From NCBI GenBank assembly GCA_007694055.1, contig RECK01000112.1, positions 1 to 36,642 of the forward strand: a stretch of 36,642 bases of DNA. Direction: 5' to 3'. This document shows positions 36,263 to 36,642 of the stretch, one piece after another (within the stretch, counting starts at the first letter, position 1; each line of letters opens with the position of its first letter). The DNA is from Wenzhouxiangella sp. (GTDB lineage: Bacteria; Pseudomonadota; Gammaproteobacteria; Xanthomonadales; Wenzhouxiangellaceae). The translations under genes and the position numbers were made by a program. The notes under the pieces are model-generated. The model did no database searches. It saw only the letters and a program-made list of their open reading frames with translations, and had not been told where the DNA came from.

Positions 36263-36642
36263 TCAGGTCGGTCGTTCGCGCAGGATCTTTTTCGCCACTT
36301 CGCTGGCCACTCCCTTCATCCAGACCTGGCCCAGGGACTCGGCCTTGGCCATCAGGGCTTCAGCAGAACCGATGGCGCGGTAGTAGAAGCTCTCGGTACC
36401 CTGGACCTGCCGGACCCAGGCTTTGTGGTGATCGGCTACGTCCCAGATCGCGGCCGGCGGTGCGCGATGGTTGCTTGCAATGGGCTTGAGCGTGCCGCGC
36501 TTGTCGGGCCGAGATTGCTCGCCGGTCCACTGCACCAGCTCGATGTAGCTCGATTCGGTCATGCCCATCAGCGCATCGGCATCCAGGCCGGCGACCGGTT
36601 TCAGGGGGCGGTCCAGCAGTGTCCGGCCCGGCTTGATCTTTG
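36263..36642 (-). CDS. Y1/REP-type transposase, C-terminal part
   Basis: The frame is open to the window end; 125 codons are visible and the start lies outside. The tail has the signature of IS200-like Y1 (REP-associated) transposases: SYIELVQWTGEQSRPDKRGT followed by a helical AIWDVADHHKAWVRQVQGTE segment and FYYRAIGSAEALMAKAESLG. The HUH catalytic motif and tyrosine would be upstream, outside the window. The repeat cluster just downstream fits the REP/transposase pairing. An internal ATG at 36568 is not the true start. Confidence 0.65.
   Translation of the reverse strand, partial: KIKPGRTLLDRPLKPVAGLDADALMGMTESSYIELVQWTGEQSRPDKRGTLKPIASNHRAPPAAIWDVADHHKAWVRQVQGTESFYYRAIGSAEALMAKAESLGQVWMKGVASEVAKKILRERPT

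Overview
The window reads as chromosomal DNA of a GC-rich gammaproteobacterium. The gene orders thrS-infC-rpmI-rplT-pheS-pheT-ihfA-merR-tRNA-Pro and mfd-csiV are typical of that class, and the CopL-like protein and overall style suggest a relative of Xanthomonadales or Chromatiales (for example Wenzhouxiangella-like). That placement is inference; no rRNA is present. Several recognisable promoters share a TACAAT -10 box.

Layout. (1) 1-3447, minus strand: a tightly overlapping RNA-processing operon, rnr, rlmB and a nucleoside deaminase cut by the window edge. (2) 3505-6907, plus strand: a cell-envelope operon, a LysM lytic transglycosylase (MltD type), an M23 LytM-like protein and a CpeT-family lipoprotein. 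(3) 6933-7904: folE2, then tRNA-Pro(GGG). (4) 8205-15460, minus strand: the translation supercluster. infC appears to start at AUC, and the rpmI ribosome-binding site lies inside a small hairpin. (5) 15686-16084: an imperfect duplication next to tRNA-Val(GAC). (6) 16230-23255, plus strand: mfd, csiV, an MFS transporter and an anchored protein of unknown function. (7) 23355-24392: a TauD/TfdA-type dioxygenase. (8) 24476-31697, plus strand: a copper/silver resistance cluster with a CopL-like Cys/His protein, a CusC-type outer-membrane factor, a CusB-type adaptor with a long His/Asp tract, a CusA-type RND pump and a c-type cytochrome with a His-rich tail. A 217-bp structured element with ~45-bp terminal inverted repeats sits between cusB and cusA.

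(9) 31649-36642 is accessory and partly decayed. It holds two unknown reading frames in one frame separated by a single stop codon, the first apparently separated from its start and signal peptide by a 1-base shift; an ISL3-type transposase remnant; a second possible transposase fragment; an intact-looking secreted fusion of a glycoside-hydrolase-like barrel with a CE1/LpqC-like esterase; and a cluster of GTGTGTCCCGGTTTTT repeats downstream of a Y1/REP-type transposase that runs off the window.

The housekeeping part is ordinary apart from its translational control signals. The least explained material is the His-rich copper cluster with its embedded element, the hydrolase-esterase fusion and the repeat/transposase pair. 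All calls come from reading the sequence and recalling protein families; no database search was run.
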